In this document: positions 35,525 to 44,785 of the stretch, one piece after another | Numbering within the stretch: position 1 is the first letter of the stretch | Layout of the letters: every line of letters begins with the position of its first letter | Origin: Acidiphilium sp. C61 | GTDB lineage: Bacteria > Pseudomonadota > Alphaproteobacteria > Acetobacterales > Acetobacteraceae | Length of the DNA: 64,000 bases | Assembly (NCBI RefSeq): GCF_902712915.1 | Contig: NZ_CACTIA010000005.1 | Location: forward strand, 2,392,501-2,456,500 | Reading direction: 5' to 3' | Position numbers and translations under genes: made by a program | Notes under the pieces: model-generated | What the model was told of the DNA's origin: nothing | The model's database searches: none | The model's input: the letters and a program-made list of their open reading frames with translations, nothing else

Positions 35525-36715
35525 ATGAGCCTGCAAAACCCTGTCTTCATCCCGGGGCCGACGAACATTCCCGAAGCGATCCGCAAGGCGTGCGACATGC
35601 CGACCATGGATCACCGGTCGCCGGCTTTCGCGCCGATCCTGCAAGCGGCGCTCGCCGGCTGCCGCGGCGTGATGAAGGCGGCGCACGGCGAGATCTTCAT
35701 CTTCCCCGCGACGGGAACCGGCGGGTGGGAAACCGCGATCTCCAACACGCTCAGCGCCGGCGACACTGTTCTCGCCGCCCGCAACGGCATGTTCAGCGAC
35801 CGCTGGATCAAGATGTGCCGGCGCTTCGGCCTCGAAGTCATCCAGGTCGACGTGACATGGGGCGAGGGGATTCCGCTGCCCCGCTTCGCCGAGCTTCTGC
35901 GCGAGGACAAGGCGGGCCGGATCAAGGCCGTTCTCGCCACCCACAACGAAACCGCGACCGGTGTCGTCTCCGACATTGCCGGCCTGCGCCGGGTGATGGA
36001 CGAGGCCGGCCACGATGCGCTGCTCCTCGTCGATGGTGTGAGCTCGATCGGCTCGATGCCGTTCGAATTCGATGACTGGCGCGTCGACGTCGCGGTAACC
36101 GGCTCGCAGAAGGGTTTCATGCTGCCCCCGGGCCTCGCCATCACCGCGTTCAGCGACAAGGCGCTCGCCGCCAGCCGGGATGCGAAACTGCCGCGCAATT
36201 TCTTCAATATCGACGACATGCGGGCCACCAACGCCGCCAACGGGTATCCCTACACGCCGCTGGTCGGGCTCCTGAACGGGCTCGCGCTGTCGAGCCGGAT
36301 GCTACTCGATGAAGGGCTCGACAACGTCTTCGCCCGCCACGCAAGGATCGCCAATGGCGTGCGCGCCGCGGTCGCCGCCTGGGGCCTGGCACCATGCGCC
36401 GCAGCACCCGAACTCTATTCGAACTCGGTTACCGCCATTCGCGTCCCGCACGGGTTCGACGCCGCGCGCATCGTCACCCACGCCGCCGACCGCTACGGCA
36501 TGGCATTCGGCGCGGGGCTCGGCGATGTCGCCGGCCAGGTCTTCCGCATCGGCCATCTCGGCATGCTGACCGATGCGATGGCGCTCTCCGGCCTTGCCGT
36601 CGCCGAGATGTGCATGGTCGATCTCGGTCTCGACATCCGCCTCGGCGCCGGCGTCGCCGCGGCCCAGGCGCTCTACCGGCACGGCAGCGCGCAGATGAAG
36701 GAAGCCGCCGACTGA
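35525..36715 (+). CDS. bhcA: Aspartate/serine-glyoxylate aminotransferase, BhcA-like
   Basis: This 396-residue PLP-dependent class V aminotransferase has the cofactor Lys at K196 (VTGSQKGFMLPPG), D170 in LLVDGVSSIGSM and the start QNPVFIPGPTNIPEAIRKAC. BhcA transfers the amino group of aspartate to glyoxylate, giving glycine and oxaloacetate; serine-glyoxylate aminotransferases are close relatives. The NETATGV and YPYTPLVGLLNGL blocks and the divergent BhcR-like gene favour BhcA. The other cycle genes (bhcB, bhcC, bhcD) are not in the window. ATG 35525 is chosen over 35447 because the extra residues come from the AT-rich promoter. Confidence 0.72.
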   Translation: MSLQNPVFIPGPTNIPEAIRKACDMPTMDHRSPAFAPILQAALAGCRGVMKAAHGEIFIFPATGTGGWETAISNTLSAGDTVLAARNGMFSDRWIKMCRRFGLEVIQVDVTWGEGIPLPRFAELLREDKAGRIKAVLATHNETATGVVSDIAGLRRVMDEAGHDALLLVDGVSSIGSMPFEFDDWRVDVAVTGSQKGFMLPPGLAITAFSDKALAASRDAKLPRNFFNIDDMRATNAANGYPYTPLVGLLNGLALSSRMLLDEGLDNVFARHARIANGVRAAVAAWGLAPCAAAPELYSNSVTAIRVPHGFDAARIVTHAADRYGMAFGAGLGDVAGQVFRIGHLGMLTDAMALSGLAVAEMCMVDLGLDIRLGAGVAAAQALYRHGSAQMKEAAD

Positions 36716-36850
36716 CCCGCCTCACCGGCCCACGCGACCGGCAGGGTACGTGCCGGTTTCGCCGCGTCGGACTCTGCATACATATAAAATGAATTGAAAT
36801 CGTAACGAAAAATCGTGCAGTGGCGATCCGGTCACGATTCCGTCAGAATT

Positions 36851-36954
36851 AGAGCATCGTCCGATCAGATGGAGACATCTGATCGGATAAAGATACTCGG
36901 TTTCTCAATATGATAGAGCACTACATCGGATCCTTGAGGATCGGAAAATGCTCT
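36851..36954. repeat. 104-bp dispersed palindromic repeat, copy 3
   Basis: It is the same length as copies 1 and 2, with AGAGC and GCTCT ends, and is in the same orientation as copy 1. It fills much of the gap between the aminotransferase and the cytochrome gene. Confidence 0.87.
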
Positions 36955-37038
36955 AATGCCTTTTTCCCGTGACTGACCAATCCCGCCGTTGAAACCGGGT
37001 CGCGCCGTTCCTCATGGAATATGAGGAAGGAGATGCGG

Positions 37039-38796
37039 ATGCCCGGAATGCCCCACCCCAGCACGAGACTCATCCTTGGCGGTCTCGCCGCCGCCCTCGT
37101 CGCCGCCCTGGCCACAGCCTTGTGTGTCACCGCCAGCGCCACTCCGCCCGCCGTACAACCTGCCGCCGTAGCCGGCGTGGCAAGCTGGCCTGCGGCGGCA
37201 ACCGATGTCGCGGCGACGCCTCGCCCCGGCATGGCGGGCACCGCTCTGCCGCTTCCGGTCAACATGCCGAAAGATCCCCGAAAGGCGGCAATGGTGCGCA
37301 GGGGATTCTTCCTCGTCGTTGCCGGCGACTGCCTGCCCTGCCACAGCGTTGCCGGCGAGCCCGCTTTTGCCGGCGGCCGCGCGGTCGGCACACCCTTCGG
37401 CACCGTCTTTTCCCCCAATATCACGCCGAGCAAACGATTTGGCATCGGAGCATGGACCGACCGCCAGTTCTGGCGCGCGATGCATGACGGCATCGAGCCC
37501 GGAAGCTCGCTCGTCGTGTTTCCGAAATACGAATACCCGGTGATGCCCTACACCGCCTATTCGAAGCTCAGCCATGCCGACGTGATGGCGATCAAGGCCT
37601 ATCTCGACACTCTCGCGCCAGCCGCGATCCCTGACCGGCCGGACACGATGGCCTTCCCGGCGGATCTGCGGGCCGGCCTGCTCGCCTGGCGGCTGATGTT
37701 CTTCCATCCGCATGCGATGAAATATCAGCCCGGCTGGAGCCGCAATGTCCGGCACGGCGCCTATCTCGTGCAGGCGCTCGAACATTGCAGCGCGTGCCAC
37801 ACCCCGCGCAATCTCGCGATGGCGACGATCCCCTCGCGCCAACTCGCCGGCGGCCATATCATCGACCAGGGCTGGTACGCGCCGAACATCACCGACTCGA
37901 AATCGGACGGGATCGGCGCCTGGTCCCGGCGGGCACTCCTCGCCTATCTGCGCGAGGACGGCGACATGCGCCAAGGCGCGCCCTTCGGCAAGATGAAAAC
38001 GGTGGTCGATGACAGTCTGAGCCGGCTGCCGAAGCGCGATGTCAACGACATCGTCGACTATCTGCGGACGGTGCATCCGCAGCAGAGCGCGTCGGCGGGG
38101 CCGGTCCTCGCCGCCTCGCTCGCGCGCGGGAAACACCTCTATCACGCCGAATGCGCCCGCTGCCATGGCGACGATGGGCGAGGCGTCACCGCCAACATTC
38201 CGAATCTCGCGCATAATGAGGCCGTCTGGAACGGCCCGGCCGACGACCTGGTCAGCATGGTCCTCGGCGGGTTCCAGCCCTGGCATCCGGGCCAGTCCTC
38301 CATGCCGCGTTTCGGCGCGATGCTCTCGGATGCGCAGATCGCGGCGATCGCCAATTATGTCCGGACCAGCTGGGGCAATCGCGGCATTGCCGATGCCACG
38401 GCGAACACCGTCGCAGCACTGCGCCCGCTCAAAACGATCGAGGTCGATCTCGATACCGGCAGCATGACGGCGACCCTGTCGCAGGGCGGCAAGGCCCGCC
38501 GGTTCACCGACATCTCGGGCCGGATCTGGATCGATGGCAACCGCACCGATTGTCGCATGACCGCTTCGCTCTCGGCCCAGTATGGCAGGCGGCCGGTGCG
38601 GCTCGCGGGCGCCTGCGCCGCCCAGGGCAACCGGCTGATCGGCCGTGCGACGATCGGCGGGGACACGCACCCGATGACCCTCGATCTCAGACAGGTCTAC
38701 CGCCATGACCGGCTGGTGGCCGTGGCCCTTACCGGCGGGCTTGGCGGCGGGCGCAAGCTTGCGGCGCGCATCGCGCTGAGCACCGCGAATTACTGA
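37039..38796 (+). CDS. Three-haem cytochrome c with C-terminal extension
   Basis: This roughly 585-residue periplasmic protein has an N-terminal signal or membrane anchor (LILGGLAAALVAALATALCV) and three haem motifs (CLPCH, CSACH, CARCH). The arrangement is like the cytochrome subunit of membrane alcohol or gluconate dehydrogenases (RGFFLVVAGDCLPCH..., GTVFSPNITPSKRFGIGAW). About 125 residues beyond the third haem domain have no haem and no recognised family. The start at 37039 follows AAGGAG; ATG 37021 is in frame but lies before that site. No dehydrogenase gene is adjacent. A HiPIP gene follows after 12 bases, so the two may form an electron-transfer pair. Confidence 0.82.
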   Translation: MPGMPHPSTRLILGGLAAALVAALATALCVTASATPPAVQPAAVAGVASWPAAATDVAATPRPGMAGTALPLPVNMPKDPRKAAMVRRGFFLVVAGDCLPCHSVAGEPAFAGGRAVGTPFGTVFSPNITPSKRFGIGAWTDRQFWRAMHDGIEPGSSLVVFPKYEYPVMPYTAYSKLSHADVMAIKAYLDTLAPAAIPDRPDTMAFPADLRAGLLAWRLMFFHPHAMKYQPGWSRNVRHGAYLVQALEHCSACHTPRNLAMATIPSRQLAGGHIIDQGWYAPNITDSKSDGIGAWSRRALLAYLREDGDMRQGAPFGKMKTVVDDSLSRLPKRDVNDIVDYLRTVHPQQSASAGPVLAASLARGKHLYHAECARCHGDDGRGVTANIPNLAHNEAVWNGPADDLVSMVLGGFQPWHPGQSSMPRFGAMLSDAQIAAIANYVRTSWGNRGIADATANTVAALRPLKTIEVDLDTGSMTATLSQGGKARRFTDISGRIWIDGNRTDCRMTASLSAQYGRRPVRLAGACAAQGNRLIGRATIGGDTHPMTLDLRQVYRHDRLVAVALTGGLGGGRKLAARIALSTANY

Positions 38797-38808
38797 CGGG
38801 AGCGTATC

Positions 38809-39087
38809 ATGACCCTTTCAGCCCCAACCCGCCGTCATGCCATTCTTGCCGCCGCCGCGGGCCTCGCTGCCCTGGCAACCCGCGCGCGGGCGGCGGTCGG
38901 CACGATGGTGCCCAGCGTTTCGAAGGGAGCGGTGGGCTATGTCGACAGGTCGCGCCATGGCGAAGTCTGCGGCGCCTGCGTCTGGTTCAAGCCGCCAGCA
39001 CCGGGTTCGACGGCGAGCCACTGCCACCTCGTCGCCGGCCGGATCAGCCCGGCGGGCTGGTGCGAGGCATGGATGAAGCGGGGCTAG
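38809..39087 (+). CDS. High-potential iron-sulfur protein (HiPIP)
   Basis: This 92-residue protein has a twin-arginine-type export signal (TRRHAILAAAAGLAALATRA) and four Cys in HiPIP order: C54-x2-C57, C72 and C85 (GWCEAW). These hold a [4Fe-4S] cluster that cycles between +2 and +3 in the periplasm. It lies 12 bases behind the three-haem cytochrome and probably exchanges electrons with it. The TAG stop is shared with the repeat that follows. Confidence 0.85.
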   Translation: MTLSAPTRRHAILAAAAGLAALATRARAAVGTMVPSVSKGAVGYVDRSRHGEVCGACVWFKPPAPGSTASHCHLVAGRISPAGWCEAWMKRG

Positions 39088-39123
39088 AGCACTTTCCGAT
39101 CCATCCGGATCGGAAAGTGCTCT
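39086..39123. repeat. Single-hairpin copy of the palindromic repeat
   Basis: AGAGCACTTTCCGATCC and its exact complement form 17-base arms around ATCC. It lies between the convergent HiPIP and SOUL genes and may also act as a transcript end. Confidence 0.75.
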
Positions 39124-39130
39124 AGCCGTC

Positions 39131-39787
39131 CTATCGGCGCTCGACGGGAACGGCGACTTCGTTGCGGCGCAGCCAGGGCAGTGTCCAGGGCGGATCGTAG
39201 AACCAGGCGACGACGCGTCCCTCCGGCTTCCAGGGGGAGTGCGCCAGCGTCGCGAGCAGCCTCTCGCTGTGCGTCGCGACCGCATGCGCGCCAGGACTGC
39301 CGGAAAAGCGCAGCACCGCCATCGTCACGGCAGGAACCTCGACGAGGTGGACCATCGGGTCGCGCGGGCGAGGGGCGGTGGCCATCGTCATGCCGGCCGG
39401 CATGAAGAAGCGGATGGTCCAGCTGCCGTTGCCGCCCTGCTGGGCGACCGGCGAGGTCATCGCGATCCTGCTGCCGCCAGCGCCATCCTGCTCGACCGGC
39501 GCAGTCATCGCGATCTTGCCGCTGCCGCCACCCGGTTTCGTGTTGGCGCCGAAAATATAGGCGGCGAGCCGACGAAATCCGGTCGAGCGGGAGTCGATCT
39601 CCCCGCCCGAGACGGTCGTCTCCGCCGCAAGCCGCGCTGCGTAGGCGCGAAGCTGCACCGCGCCCACCTGTCCGGTGACGCTGTAGCCGGGCTGCGGCGT
39701 GCCAGACCGGATTCCGAACACGGTACATCCTCCAAGGAACAGGAGCGTGGGCAAAGCGGCAATCTTGCGCATGGTGAGAGAGGACAT
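39131..39787 (-). CDS. SOUL-family haem-binding lipoprotein
   Basis: This roughly 218-residue protein has a lipoprotein signal (LPTLLFLGGC, lipid-attached Cys near residue 21). A SOUL/HBP domain follows with RRLAAYIFGANTKPGGG, KIAMTAPVEQ and AMTSPVAQQ, blocks that recur in this family. The start at 39787 gives a normal signal; a frame to 39955 crosses the promoter region. The role is not established; haem handling at the membrane is possible, and nearby genes encode haem proteins. Confidence 0.82.
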   Translation of the reverse strand: MSSLTMRKIAALPTLLFLGGCTVFGIRSGTPQPGYSVTGQVGAVQLRAYAARLAAETTVSGGEIDSRSTGFRRLAAYIFGANTKPGGGSGKIAMTAPVEQDGAGGSRIAMTSPVAQQGGNGSWTIRFFMPAGMTMATAPRPRDPMVHLVEVPAVTMAVLRFSGSPGAHAVATHSERLLATLAHSPWKPEGRVVAWFYDPPWTLPWLRRNEVAVPVERR

Positions 39788-39868
39788 GGTGTATCGGACC
39801 GGATGTGCAATCAGTGGGGGCGGAATACGATATCCGCATATCATGGAGCACCTCTGCCCGACAGGACG

Positions 39869-39894
39869 GAGTCGTCCGATCGGATGATGCTCTA
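39869..39894. repeat. Fragment of the palindromic repeat
   Basis: GGAGTCGTCCGATCGGATGATGCTCTA keeps one end and the central hairpin arms of the family. Confidence 0.5.
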
Positions 39895-40007
39895 TACGAT
39901 TTCTATACACTCTCGCCCGAATTCGGCCTCGAATCTTTACCGTCCCGCCGCCCATACTCCGGATCGCTCAGCCACCGGACCACAAGGCACATTCGGGATC
40001 ACGCATC

Positions 40008-40091
40008 ATGCCAGACCTTCTTTCACTCTGCCTCGCAGCCGCGATGTTCGCCGCCTTTCTCCTCTATGTGAACGCCTGTGACACAATCTGA
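40008..40091 (+). CDS. Tiny hydrophobic protein upstream of kdpF, 27 residues
   Basis: The frame encodes MPDLLSLCLAAAMFAAFLLY followed by VNACDTI, one transmembrane segment. It lies 14 bases before kdpF on the same strand. No known family was recognised; it may be a leader peptide or an additional small Kdp-associated protein. Translation is unproven. Confidence 0.5.
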   Translation: MPDLLSLCLAAAMFAAFLLYVNACDTI

Positions 40092-40105
40092 CGGACGCAG
40101 CCAAG

Positions 40106-40192
40106 GTGATCGATCTCTGGCTCTCCGGCGTCGTCGCCATGCTGGTCCTCGCCTATCTCGTCTGGACCCTGCTGCGGCCTGAGGATTTCTGA
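40106..40192 (+). CDS. kdpF: KdpF, small subunit of the Kdp potassium ATPase
   Basis: The 28-residue peptide has a single transmembrane helix (GVVAMLVLAYLVWTLL) and ends RPEDF, very like the RPEKF end of known KdpF. It starts at a GTG preceded by a purine-rich stretch. KdpF stabilises the KdpFABC complex in the inner membrane. Confidence 0.85.
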   Translation: MIDLWLSGVVAMLVLAYLVWTLLRPEDF

Positions 40193-40197
40193 CCGCA

Positions 40198-40338
40198 ATG
40201 GATGTCGCGGCGAACATCACCGGCCTCGTCTCCGATGCCCTGATCTGCCTCGGCAGCGCCTTCGCCATCGCTCTCGCTCTCCTGTGGATCTGGCAGGTGG
40301 CCCAACAGCTTGTCCGCCGCCATCGGCAGGACCGGTAG
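40198..40338 (+). CDS. Small membrane protein between kdpF and kdpA, 46 residues
   Basis: The frame starts MDVAANITGLVSDALICLGS and has one long hydrophobic segment (ALICLGSAFAIALALLWIWQ) and a basic C-terminus. It starts five bases after the kdpF stop and ends 27 bases before kdpA, so it belongs to the operon. Standard kdp operons lack such a gene. No family was recognised. Confidence 0.65.
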   Translation: MDVAANITGLVSDALICLGSAFAIALALLWIWQVAQQLVRRHRQDR

Positions 40339-40365
40339 CGCCACGGAAACGGAACTTTCCCCATC

Positions 40366-42063
40366 ATGACCCTGCACGGACTCGGGTTCATCGCCCTCGC
40401 GCTCGCCCTCGTCTTCGCCTGCGCCGTTTCGCTCGGCGCCTGGCTCGCCCGTCTCTATCGCGGCGAGCTTCGCTTCCTCGCGGCGATCGAAGTGCCGCTC
40501 TACCGGCTTTGCGGCATCGATCCCGCCCGCCAGATGAGCTGGAGCGCCTATGCGGTGGGCCTGCTGCTGCTCGGCCTCGTCCATTTCCTGCTGCTCTACG
40601 CGATCCTCCGGCTCCAGTATTTCCTGCCCTTCAACCCCGAACACATCACGGGCATGAGCCCGAGGCTCGCCTTCAACACCGCGATCTCCTTCGCCACCAA
40701 CACCAACTGGCAGGCCTATGCGCCCGAGAGCCAGATGTCCTATGGCGCACAGATGTTCGGCCTCGCCGTGCATAATTTCCTCTCCGCCGCCGCCGGCCTC
40801 GCCGCGGCGGGTGCGCTCATGCGCGCCTTTGCCGGCGGTGGCCTCCGCACGCTTGGCAATGTCCATGTCGATCTGGTCAGGATCACCCTCTATCTCCTGC
40901 TGCCGGTCGCCTTCATCGCCGCGATCCTGCTGATCGCCTCCGGCGTGCCGATGACGCTCGCTCCCGCTGCCCATGTCCACGCCCTCGCGGGCGGGGTGCA
41001 GACCATCGCCCGCGGGCCGGTCGCCCTGCAGGAGGCGATCAAGGAATTCGGCACCAATGGCGGCGGCTTCTTCAACGCCAACGCCGCGCATCCGTTCGAA
41101 AACCCGACCGCCTGGACGAACCTTCTGGAAATCTGGCTGATCCTCGTCATCGGCTTCGCCCTGCCGATCGCCTTAGGCCATGTGGCGGGGCGGCGGCGCG
41201 ATGGGCGGGCGCTGTTCGTCGTGATGGCGGTGATCCTCGCCTGCGGCATGCTCGGCGCCTATGCGGCGGAGGCGGCGAACAACCCCATCCTCGTCCATGC
41301 CGGGCTGGCAGCGCATCCCGGCAACATGGTCGGCAAGGAGGCGCGCTTCGGCATCGCCCAATCCACCAGCTTCAACATCGCCGCAACCGGCACCTCAACC
41401 GGCGCGGTCAATTCGGTGACGGACAGTTATCTCCCGCTCGGCGGGCTGGCGGCGCTGTTCATGATGCAGCTCGGCGAAATCGCGCCCGGCGGCGTCGGCT
41501 CGGGGCTGTATGGCATCGTGCTCTTTGCCCTGCTCGCGGTGTTCGTCGCCGGGCTGATGGTCGGCCGGACGCCGGAATATCTCGGCAAGAAGATCGAGGC
41601 GCGGGAGATGAAGCTCGCGATGCTCGCCCTGCTGGTGCAGACGCTGGTCATCCTCGTCGGTGCCGGAGTCTCGCTGTCGAGCGCGTCGGGGCTGGCCTCG
41701 CTCGCCAATGCGGGGCCGCATGGCCTCACCGAAATGCTCTATGGCTGGACCTCGGCCACCGAGAACAACGGCAGCGCCCTGGCCGGCCTGTCGGCCAACA
41801 CAACGCTGCTCGATTACGGGCTGGGCATCGCCATGCTGCTCGGCCGCTTCGCGGTGATGATCCCGGTGCTCGCGATCGCCGGCTCGCTCGGCGCCAAGCC
41901 GCTTCTGCCGCATTCCGAGGGCACGTTCCCGACCGACGGCCCGCTGTTCATCGGCCTGCTGATCGGCGTCATCGTGATCCTGGTCGGGCTGCAATTCATG
42001 CCGGCCGACCTGCTCGGCCCGATCGTCGAGCATTACCTGCTGCTCGCCGGCAAGACCTTCTGA
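40366..42063 (+). CDS. kdpA: Potassium-transporting ATPase subunit A (KdpA)
   Basis: This 565-residue inner-membrane K+-selective channel-like subunit has four selectivity-loop repeats recognisable in [36 protein letters not shown] and [18 protein letters not shown]. Its length is normal. It binds K+ with high affinity and passes it to KdpB. Confidence 0.96.
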   Translation: MTLHGLGFIALALALVFACAVSLGAWLARLYRGELRFLAAIEVPLYRLCGIDPARQMSWSAYAVGLLLLGLVHFLLLYAILRLQYFLPFNPEHITGMSPRLAFNTAISFATNTNWQAYAPESQMSYGAQMFGLAVHNFLSAAAGLAAAGALMRAFAGGGLRTLGNVHVDLVRITLYLLLPVAFIAAILLIASGVPMTLAPAAHVHALAGGVQTIARGPVALQEAIKEFGTNGGGFFNANAAHPFENPTAWTNLLEIWLILVIGFALPIALGHVAGRRRDGRALFVVMAVILACGMLGAYAAEAANNPILVHAGLAAHPGNMVGKEARFGIAQSTSFNIAATGTSTGAVNSVTDSYLPLGGLAALFMMQLGEIAPGGVGSGLYGIVLFALLAVFVAGLMVGRTPEYLGKKIEAREMKLAMLALLVQTLVILVGAGVSLSSASGLASLANAGPHGLTEMLYGWTSATENNGSALAGLSANTTLLDYGLGIAMLLGRFAVMIPVLAIAGSLGAKPLLPHSEGTFPTDGPLFIGLLIGVIVILVGLQFMPADLLGPIVEHYLLLAGKTF

Positions 42064-42074
42064 GGAGCGCCGCC

Positions 42075-44111
42075 ATGCCCCGCAACGCCGAGACGATCGG
42101 GCTGTTCGATCGCGATATCCTGCTCCGCGCGATGGGCGATGCCCTCGCCAAGACGAACCCGCGAACGCTGATCCGCAACCCGGTGATCTTCGTCACCGAA
42201 ATCATCGCCCTGCTGACGAGTTTCGTCGGCCTTCATGAACTGGTCTCAGGCCGCGCCGCCGCCTTTTCGATCGTCATCGCGATCTGGCTGTGGATCACGG
42301 TGCTGTTCGCGACCTTCGCCGAAGCCGTCGCGGAAGGCCGCGGCCGGGTGCGGGCGGAAAGCCTGCGGCGCGCGCGCAGCGACACGATGGCGAAGCGGCT
42401 CGATGATCCGGCGGACCGCGCCGCCTTCACCCTCATCCCGGCGCCGCAATTGCGCCGGGACGATCTCGTGCTCGTCGAGGCCGGAGACCTCGTTCCCGCC
42501 GATGGCGACATCGTCGAGGGCATCGCCAGTGTCAACGAAAGTGCCGTGACCGGCGAATCCGCCCCCGTCATCCGCGAGGCCGGCGGCGACCGCTCGGCGG
42601 TGACGGGCGGGACCGAGCTGGTGTCGGACTGGCTGGTCGTCCGCGTCACCGCCGAGCCGGGTTCGAGCTTTCTCGACCGGATGATCGCCCTCGTCGAAGG
42701 GGCGGCGCGGCGCAAGACCCCGAACGAGATCGCGCTCGATATCCTGCTCGCCGGCCTGACCATCGTGTTCGTGATCGTGGTCGTCACCCTGCCTGGCTTC
42801 GCCGCCTATGCGCACGCCCGGCTCGGCATTGCCGAACTCGCGGCGCTGTTCGTCTGCCTGATCCCCACCACGATCGGCGGGCTGCTCTCGGCCATCGGCA
42901 TCGCCGGGATGGACCGGCTGGTGAGCTTCAATGTCATCGCGACCTCGGGCCGCGCCGTCGAGGCGTCCGGCGATGTCGACACGCTGCTGCTCGACAAGAC
43001 CGGCACGATCACCTTCGGCAACCGCATGGCCTCGGCTTTCCATCCGGTGCCGGGTGTGGAGGTGCGGCGCATGGCCGCGGCGGCGGCCTTGGCCTCGCTC
43101 GGCGACGAAACCCCGGAGGGGCGGTCGATCGTGCGGCTGGCGCGGGAGGAATTCGGCGCCGATCCGCTGCTGCCGGAGGGGGCGGTCGTCGTGCCATTCA
43201 GCGCGAATACAAGGCTCTCGGGCATCGATGCCGGGGAGCGACGCTGGCGCAAGGGGGCGGTCGACTCCGTTCTCGACCTCGTGGGCGGCGCCGCGCCGGA
43301 AGCGTTCGCCGCGGCGGTGGACCGCGTCGCGCGGGCCGGCGGCACGCCGCTCGGCCTGGTGGCGGAGGGTGCGCTGCTCGGCGTCATCGAGCTGAAGGAC
43401 ATCGTCAAGCCGGGAATCCGGGAGCGGTTCGAGGCGCTGCGGCGGATCGGCATCCGCACCGTGATGGTCACCGGCGATAACCGCGTGACAGCGAGCGTGA
43501 TCGCCGCCGAGGCCGGGGTGGACGACGTGATCGCGCAGGCGACGCCGGAGGACAAGCTCTTCTACATCCGCAAGGCGCAGGCCGAGGGGCGGCTGGTCGC
43601 GATGTGCGGCGACGGCACCAACGACGCCCCGGCGCTGGCGCAGGCGGATGTCGGCGTCGCGATGCAGACCGGCACGCAGGCGGCGCGCGAGGCGGGCAAC
43701 ATGGTCGATCTCGACAGCGATCCGACGAAGCTGATCGAGATCGTGCAGATCGGCAAGCAGCTGCTGATCACCCGCGGCGCGCTCACCACGTTTTCCATCG
43801 CCAACGACATCGCGAAATATTTCGCGATCCTGCCGGCGATCTTTGCCGCGCGCTACCCGCGTCTCGGCGCGCTCAACATCATGGGCCTCGCCTCGCCGCA
43901 AAGCGCCATTCTCGCGGCGGTGATCTTCAACGCGCTCATCATCGTCGTGCTGGTGCCGCTGGCGCTGCGCGGTGTCGCCTTCCGCCCGATGGGGGCGGCG
44001 GCGCTGCTGCGGCGCAACCTGCTGATCTACGGGCTCGGCGGCATCGTCACACCTTTCGTCGGGATCAAGCTGATCGACCTGATCCTGAACAGCTTCCACA
44101 TTTTCAGCTGA
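42075..44111 (+). CDS. kdpB: Potassium-transporting ATPase catalytic subunit (KdpB)
   Basis: This 678-residue P-type ATPase has TGES ([10 protein letters not shown]), the phosphorylated Asp in [20 protein letters not shown] of the nucleotide-binding domain and [16 protein letters not shown] in the hinge. It hydrolyses ATP to drive K+ uptake by KdpA. It follows kdpA by 11 bases. Confidence 0.97.
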   Translation: MPRNAETIGLFDRDILLRAMGDALAKTNPRTLIRNPVIFVTEIIALLTSFVGLHELVSGRAAAFSIVIAIWLWITVLFATFAEAVAEGRGRVRAESLRRARSDTMAKRLDDPADRAAFTLIPAPQLRRDDLVLVEAGDLVPADGDIVEGIASVNESAVTGESAPVIREAGGDRSAVTGGTELVSDWLVVRVTAEPGSSFLDRMIALVEGAARRKTPNEIALDILLAGLTIVFVIVVVTLPGFAAYAHARLGIAELAALFVCLIPTTIGGLLSAIGIAGMDRLVSFNVIATSGRAVEASGDVDTLLLDKTGTITFGNRMASAFHPVPGVEVRRMAAAAALASLGDETPEGRSIVRLAREEFGADPLLPEGAVVVPFSANTRLSGIDAGERRWRKGAVDSVLDLVGGAAPEAFAAAVDRVARAGGTPLGLVAEGALLGVIELKDIVKPGIRERFEALRRIGIRTVMVTGDNRVTASVIAAEAGVDDVIAQATPEDKLFYIRKAQAEGRLVAMCGDGTNDAPALAQADVGVAMQTGTQAAREAGNMVDLDSDPTKLIEIVQIGKQLLITRGALTTFSIANDIAKYFAILPAIFAARYPRLGALNIMGLASPQSAILAAVIFNALIIVVLVPLALRGVAFRPMGAAALLRRNLLIYGLGGIVTPFVGIKLIDLILNSFHIFS

Positions 44112-44126
44112 TCGAGCGAGGCCGTC

Positions 44127-44726
44127 ATGTTGCGCGAACTCCGCCCCGTGGTTTCCCTTGTCGCCGTCTTCACCCTGCTGCTCGGGCTGGCGGCGCCGCT
44201 CGCGCTCACCGCGCTGGCGCAGCTCGTCTTTCCCTTCGAGGCGAATGGCAGCCTGATCCGCGTGCATGGACAGGCGGTCGGCTCGGCGCTGATCGGGCAG
44301 GATTTCCACGGCGCGCGATGGTTCCACTCCCGCCCCTCGGCACTGACCGCAACCGATGCGAAAGGCCACATCATCGCGACACCCTATGACGCGGCCGAAT
44401 CCGGCGGCTCCGATCTCGGGCCGACCAGCCGGGCGCTCATCGCCCATGTCGCCGCGCGGATCGCCGCCTATCGCAAGGCCTACGGCCCGGGGCCAGTGCC
44501 AGACGACGCGGCGACCTCCTCGGGCTCGGGCCTCGATCCGGACATCTCGCTGGCGAATGCGCTGCGGCAGGCGCCTTCGGTGGCACGGGCGCGAGGGATG
44601 AACGCGGCGATGCTCCTGCGCCTCGTCCGTCGCCTCGCCACGCGGCCGGCCTTCGGCGTGATCGGCACCGCGCATGTCGACGTGCTGCGGCTCAACCTCG
44701 CCCTGGCGGCGCGCCCGCCGGCATGA
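44127..44726 (+). CDS. kdpC: Potassium-transporting ATPase subunit C (KdpC)
   Basis: This 199-residue protein has one N-terminal transmembrane segment and a periplasmic domain with SALIGQDFHGARWFHSRPSA and the C-terminal VNVLRLN-like block VDVLRLNLAL. It is the accessory subunit that assists KdpA and KdpB. It is at the usual position behind kdpB. Confidence 0.95.
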   Translation: MLRELRPVVSLVAVFTLLLGLAAPLALTALAQLVFPFEANGSLIRVHGQAVGSALIGQDFHGARWFHSRPSALTATDAKGHIIATPYDAAESGGSDLGPTSRALIAHVAARIAAYRKAYGPGPVPDDAATSSGSGLDPDISLANALRQAPSVARARGMNAAMLLRLVRRLATRPAFGVIGTAHVDVLRLNLALAARPPA

Positions 44727-44785
44727 CGCGGCACGCTCAGGCACGGGGGCTTGCGCCCCTGCTGGGGATGGCGTGATCATTCCGC

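Noticed and set aside
36717..36850. Possible bhcB-D genes behind the BhcA-like gene
   Set aside because: No coding frame of suitable size; the gap is followed by a palindromic repeat and a cytochrome gene.
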